NCBI GenBank assembly: GCA_902810755.1 | Contig: CADDYT010000144.1 | Coordinates: 1-16,432 of the forward strand | Direction of reading: 5' to 3' | DNA length: 16,432 nucleotides | DNA from: Chloroflexota bacterium | Lineage (GTDB): Bacteria > Chloroflexota > Ktedonobacteria > Ktedonobacterales > Ktedonobacteraceae | In this document: positions 13,818 through 16,432 of the stretch, piece after piece | Numbering within the stretch: position 1 is the stretch's first letter | Layout of the letters: each line of letters opens with the position of its first letter | Program-made: the position numbers and the translations under genes | The notes under the pieces: generated by a model | Told to the model about the DNA's origin: nothing | Seen by the model: only the letters and a program-made list of their open reading frames with translations | Database searches by the model: none

Positions 13818-14677
13818 TGTGCCATCTCCCGTGCCAGTGCCTCCACCGTTAGCGCATCAGGCGCCAGCGAGAAACCGGCCTCACGTAATCGCGCCGCCAG
13901 CTCGATTGGTTCGGGAATGGCCAGTCTCAACCGACGCAGCCGCTCAAGATCACTGAAAATGTCGACTGGCGGCCCCTCCATCACAATCTGCCCCTGTTGG
14001 AGTATCACGATGCGCTCCGCCAGCGCCGCCTCCTCTAGCAGGTGCGTGACCTGGATGATGGTCAGTCCCAACTCGCGGTTCAGCCTGTGCAGCAGCGCCA
14101 CAATTTCGCGGCGTGACAGCGGGTCAAGCTGGGCGGTTGCCTCGTCGGCCAGGATGCATTGCGGGCGCAGAGCCAGCACCCCGGCAATCGCCAGCCGCTG
14201 CTTCTGGCCGCCCGAAAGCTGCTGCGGCGCTCGTTCGCGCAGATCGCTGATGCCCACCGCCTCCATCGCCTCCTCCACCCGCTCGCGTATCAACGCTGTC
14301 GGCAGCCCGCGCATCGTCAATGCCCATGCCACATCGTCCTCCACAACGGTCGCGATAATCTGGTTATCGGGGTTCTGGAAGATCATGCCTACTTTGTCGC
14401 GAATAGCCCGCTGCATCGTCTGATCGCTCGTGTCTATGGCCGCCACCAGTACGCGCCCGCTCGTGGGTGTCAGCAGGGCGTTGCAATGCCGCGCCAGCGT
14501 CGATTTCCCGCTACCGTTATGCCCCAGCACCACCAGGTACTCGCCCCGCCGCACGCACAGATTGATATCCCGCAGCGCCTGCACCTGCTGCTCTCCATGA
14601 CCCTTACGCTGCTGCCGCATATACACATAGCTTACCTGCTGCATTTCAATAAAAGGATTCGCATGCATCTCATCCAT
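13814..14677 (-). CDS. ecfA1: ECF transporter ATP-binding subunit EcfA1
   Basis: This 287-residue ATPase partners EcfA2. Motifs: Walker A GHNGSGKST (52-60), the Q-loop FQNPDNQ (100-106) characteristic of EcfA1, signature LSGGQ (154-158) with KQRLAIAGVLAL, Walker B CILADE (174-179) and H212 in VTHLLEEA. The usual DEATSMLDP segment reads DEATAQLDP, still intact for catalysis. The ORF is open to a TTG at 14698, which would overlap the S gene by 14 nt; I prefer the ATG at 14677, 7 nt after that stop, with GGAAGGG 12 nt upstream. An ATG at 14668 is also possible. The FIEMQQVSYVY segment is the normal domain start. Gene order S, A1, A2, T in one tight operon indicates a dedicated (group I) transporter. 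Confidence 0.92.
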   Translation of the reverse strand: MDEMHANPFIEMQQVSYVYMRQQRKGHGEQQVQALRDINLCVRRGEYLVVLGHNGSGKSTLARHCNALLTPTSGRVLVAAIDTSDQTMQRAIRDKVGMIFQNPDNQIIATVVEDDVAWALTMRGLPTALIRERVEEAMEAVGISDLRERAPQQLSGGQKQRLAIAGVLALRPQCILADEATAQLDPLSRREIVALLHRLNRELGLTIIQVTHLLEEAALAERIVILQQGQIVMEGPPVDIFSDLERLRRLRLAIPEPIELAARLREAGFSLAPDALTVEALAREMAH

Positions 14678-14684
14678 TGCCCGT

Positions 14685-15473
14685 TTATACCCTTCCAAGA
14701 TAGAGACGAATCTGTGTCAGAATGTTGCGTGTGACCTGGTACCTACCCAGCGGACTCTTTCCCACCAGCCCGACCAGCCTTCTCAGCAGCCAGCGTACCA
14801 GCTTTTGCAGTCGCCCGCCCGGAAATGGCCGTACCTCGTAACCTAGCAGGCGCACCAGCAGGTTCGTGGCGTAATAGATAGCGATGACAACCGGGCAGAG
14901 ACCTATCCAGAAGATGGCATAAAACGTTGCCAGCCAGTAGGTAAAAGCCAGGTTGGCGACCGCCTGCACCGTCGGTAAAATATGGTGTTGCCAGAAGGAG
15001 CCAAGACCGAAACTGATGCTGAGCTGGCCCACAAGAGCAATAATATGCCCGTAGGTGCGGTGCAAAGAGAGAATCAGATTGGCGATGGGAAAACCAAAGA
15101 TGGCATAGGTGCCGAAGACCAGCACAAATAAGGCTGCGGCTCCGCAGGTGATGCCCACGAACAGCAGCGGGATGTGGTGCCAGAAACGCTTCATCGTCAC
15201 GCCTAGAAACAGCCCGCCCATCCCCTCCAGCAGCATGACGGGCAGGAAATTGATGCCGCTGATGACCCCGACCAGGAACAGCGCCGTGCAAAAGCCCATA
15301 ATGCCCGTGTACAGGCCGCGCCGCAGCACCAGAATGGCGAACACAACAAAGACCAGGAGACGAAATACTTCCCCTCCTACCGGCAGGTACAGCGTCAGCA
15401 ACTGGAAAATGACCGCGATATCGGCCAGCAACGCCCCTTCCGCGATCTCAATTGCGCTTAGTCTGCGGAACAT
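14685..15473 (-). CDS. ECF transporter S component (DUF2232/YybS-like), substrate unknown
   Basis: This 262-residue hydrophobic protein has about six or seven membrane spans, several with Gly-rich and small residues, and a basic C-terminal tail (LVRWLLRRLVGLVGKSPLGR). The N-terminal half (ALLADIAVIFQLLTLYLPVGG... and GLYTGIMGFCTALFLVGVISG) resembles DUF2232/YybS and cyanobacterial MptD-like proteins, proposed S components of ECF transporters. Position decides the role: it is the first gene of an operon with both ATPases and EcfT, so it should be the substrate-binding subunit. The vitamin or metal carried cannot be told; there is no riboswitch or biosynthetic neighbour. AAGGA lies 7 nt before the ATG at 15473, a good start. 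Its promoter would lie near 15609-15637, with a palindromic repeat in the leader. Confidence 0.82.
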   Translation of the reverse strand: MFRRLSAIEIAEGALLADIAVIFQLLTLYLPVGGEVFRLLVFVVFAILVLRRGLYTGIMGFCTALFLVGVISGINFLPVMLLEGMGGLFLGVTMKRFWHHIPLLFVGITCGAAALFVLVFGTYAIFGFPIANLILSLHRTYGHIIALVGQLSISFGLGSFWQHHILPTVQAVANLAFTYWLATFYAIFWIGLCPVVIAIYYATNLLVRLLGYEVRPFPGGRLQKLVRWLLRRLVGLVGKSPLGRYQVTRNILTQIRLYLGRV

Positions 15474-15491
15474 GTAGTATCCTTCAATCCC

Positions 15492-15578
15492 CGTAGGCGC
15501 CGATTGATCGTGCGCACCGCCGATTTATCGGCCCGTCTCGCCCGCATGAACCATTTCGCCGATCAATCGGCGCCTACG
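15492..15578. repeat. palindromic repeat upstream of the ECF operon
   Basis: A perfect 19-bp inverted pair (15492-15510 with 15560-15578) bounds an 87-bp element. Inside and at the arms are three near-palindromes of one type: GCCGATTGATCG (left arm), GCCGATTTATCGGC (15519-15532) and GCCGATCAATCGGC (15558-15571). It resembles dispersed intergenic repeats rather than a terminator: the only T run (15584-15588) lies to its right, the wrong side for the leftward genes. It would sit in the leader of the ECF operon and could fold in that RNA. Confidence 0.8.
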
Positions 15579-15608
15579 AGATCTTTTTGACAGAGTGTAA
15601 CATAACGG

Positions 15609-15637
15609 ATTATACGTCTGCACGCACTCAGGTGCAA
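15609..15637 (-). promoter_or_regulatory. candidate promoter of the ECF transporter operon
   Basis: On the minus strand a perfect TATAAT (15614-15609) is preceded after 17 nt by TTGCAC (15637-15632), a half match to the -35 consensus. Transcription would start near 15602, giving a leader of about 130 nt that contains the palindromic repeat before the ATG at 15473. A plus-strand TTGACA (15587-15592) overlaps this region but has no gene to serve. Confidence 0.45.
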
Positions 15638-15673
15638 TTGGAGAGACACCTGTGCGCTTGCCTGCCTGCGCGC

Positions 15674-16432
15674 TTAGCGTTTTGCTCGTTCTATCACCGC
15701 CTGCCGTCCGCCCCTGCGTTCGAGGTCGAGGAAGTAACGCAGGCCCTCGCCGTAGAGATCATCGCGTTTTGCCAGCCGCTCGGCCTCCGCGCGCTCTCCC
15801 AGGGCCTGCAAAATGCTGTAGGCGACCCATTCGGCGAAGCCCTCGACAATCCTCTCCGGCTGCTGGCGTGGAGCGTGCGTGGCCTGCCAGGCATGGGCCA
15901 GTTCGTGCGCGGCCACAGCCTGAAAGCGCGTGCGCGGCAGGTAGTGTTCAATGTAGATATCTTGCTGATCGTTGTGGCGGTGGAAGAAGCCCTCGGTGTG
16001 CAACCCGTCGTTGCCGGGAGGACGGTTGACGCCAGCAGCCGCAGCCTTCTCTTGCCGCACCCGTTCCAGACGAGCGCGCCCCGTCAGCGTGAGCGCGGGC
16101 AAGACATCGATGGTCAGGCCCAGTTGTTGCGCCAACAACGCTCGTACCTGCCGGTAGAGCGGCTCCGCCTCTTGCTCCGTCTTGATGGCCGTGCGCAGGC
16201 AACGAGCGCAGCGCACCGTCTCCCCATCGCCCTGCCTGAGTACCTGTCCCTGCTCGTTGACAGGGACATTGCAGATGCCGCAGCGCGGGCGTGTCTGCAT
16301 GCACGTCTCACAGTAGCTGCCGGGCGACTGCTCAAATGCGCTATAGCGGCCCAGGATCGGGACGTGACAGCAGGCGCAAACGGGCATCTCTTTCAGGCAT
16401 TCGGCGCAGACGCCTTCTCCGCGTACCGGCGT
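15674..16432 (-). CDS. DA1-like zinc-finger metallopeptidase, partial
   Basis: The frame is open to the right edge, so the N-terminus is missing; the ATG at 16387 is probably internal because cysteine pairs continue upstream of it (VCAECLKEMPVCACC). Counting from that ATG, cysteine pairs at 4/7, 26/29, 36/39 and 60/63 look like treble-clef or LIM-like zinc ribbons. Then comes a peptidase domain with the zinc motif HELAHAW (H161, E162, H165) and a downstream VEGFAEW that gives the third ligand, E182. This order matches the plant DA1 family, ubiquitin-activated peptidases, whose bacterial relatives are uncharacterised. No signal peptide is visible in the part seen. It is transcribed toward the ECF operon but separated from it by 200 nt with a repeat and a promoter candidate, so it is probably independent. 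Confidence 0.82.
   Translation of the reverse strand, partial: TPVRGEGVCAECLKEMPVCACCHVPILGRYSAFEQSPGSYCETCMQTRPRCGICNVPVNEQGQVLRQGDGETVRCARCLRTAIKTEQEAEPLYRQVRALLAQQLGLTIDVLPALTLTGRARLERVRQEKAAAAGVNRPPGNDGLHTEGFFHRHNDQQDIYIEHYLPRTRFQAVAAHELAHAWQATHAPRQQPERIVEGFAEWVAYSILQALGERAEAERLAKRDDLYGEGLRYFLDLERRGGRQAVIERAKR

Noticed and set aside
15492..15588. Intrinsic terminator (hairpin followed by T run)
   Set aside because: The T run lies on the right, which suits only plus-strand transcription, and the neighbouring genes run leftward.
15474..15608. Riboswitch in the leader of the ECF transporter operon
   Set aside because: Expected for vitamin transporters, but this stretch is taken up by a simple palindromic repeat; no cobalamin, TPP, FMN or other known core seen.

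Overview
The window looks like a stretch of a high-GC bacterial chromosome. The gene content suggests Chloroflexota, most likely Ktedonobacteria: a CGNR zinc-finger regulator, a dedicated ECF transporter with a DUF2232-like S protein, a DA1-like metalloprotein, short membrane proteins, and dense GC-rich palindromic repeats between genes. This placement is inferred from gene families and style; there is no rRNA or other marker. I see no tRNA, rRNA, CRISPR array, insertion sequence or phage gene.

Left part (1-2608). A palindromic repeat lies at the edge. Two small genes run leftward: a basic 69-residue protein and a 44-residue single-span membrane protein. They are divergent from a CGNR-type transcription factor. 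The gap between them holds two near-perfect sigma-70 promoters facing opposite ways, with four copies of TATAACC laid over them, which looks like one shared operator region. Downstream of the regulator is a MIP-family channel with NPS/NPA motifs and a predicted wide pore. A 260-bp block of nested perfect inverted repeats separates it from the next, convergent gene.

Centre (2609-11142). Leftward: an HD-domain phosphohydrolase, a cytoplasmic clan GH-A glycoside hydrolase, a large GT2 plus GT-B fusion glycosyltransferase, and a short protein of unknown function whose frame overlaps the glycosyltransferase by 218 bases. Divergent from these is a tight two-gene unit: a protein with a degenerate GGDEF-like region, a charged linker and an MshEN-like half domain, followed by an alkaline-phosphatase-superfamily protein that has lost several expected metal ligands. 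Sugar-handling enzymes face a pair of apparent pseudoenzymes. A polysaccharide- or c-di-GMP-linked role is possible but not shown.

Right part (11126-16432). All genes run leftward: an ECF-type sigma factor with its own promoter and no visible anti-sigma gene, then a complete ECF transporter operon transcribed S, EcfA1, EcfA2, EcfT with overlapping or nearly touching genes. The EcfT is longer than usual. Upstream, beyond another palindromic repeat, is a DA1-like zinc-finger metallopeptidase that runs off the right edge.
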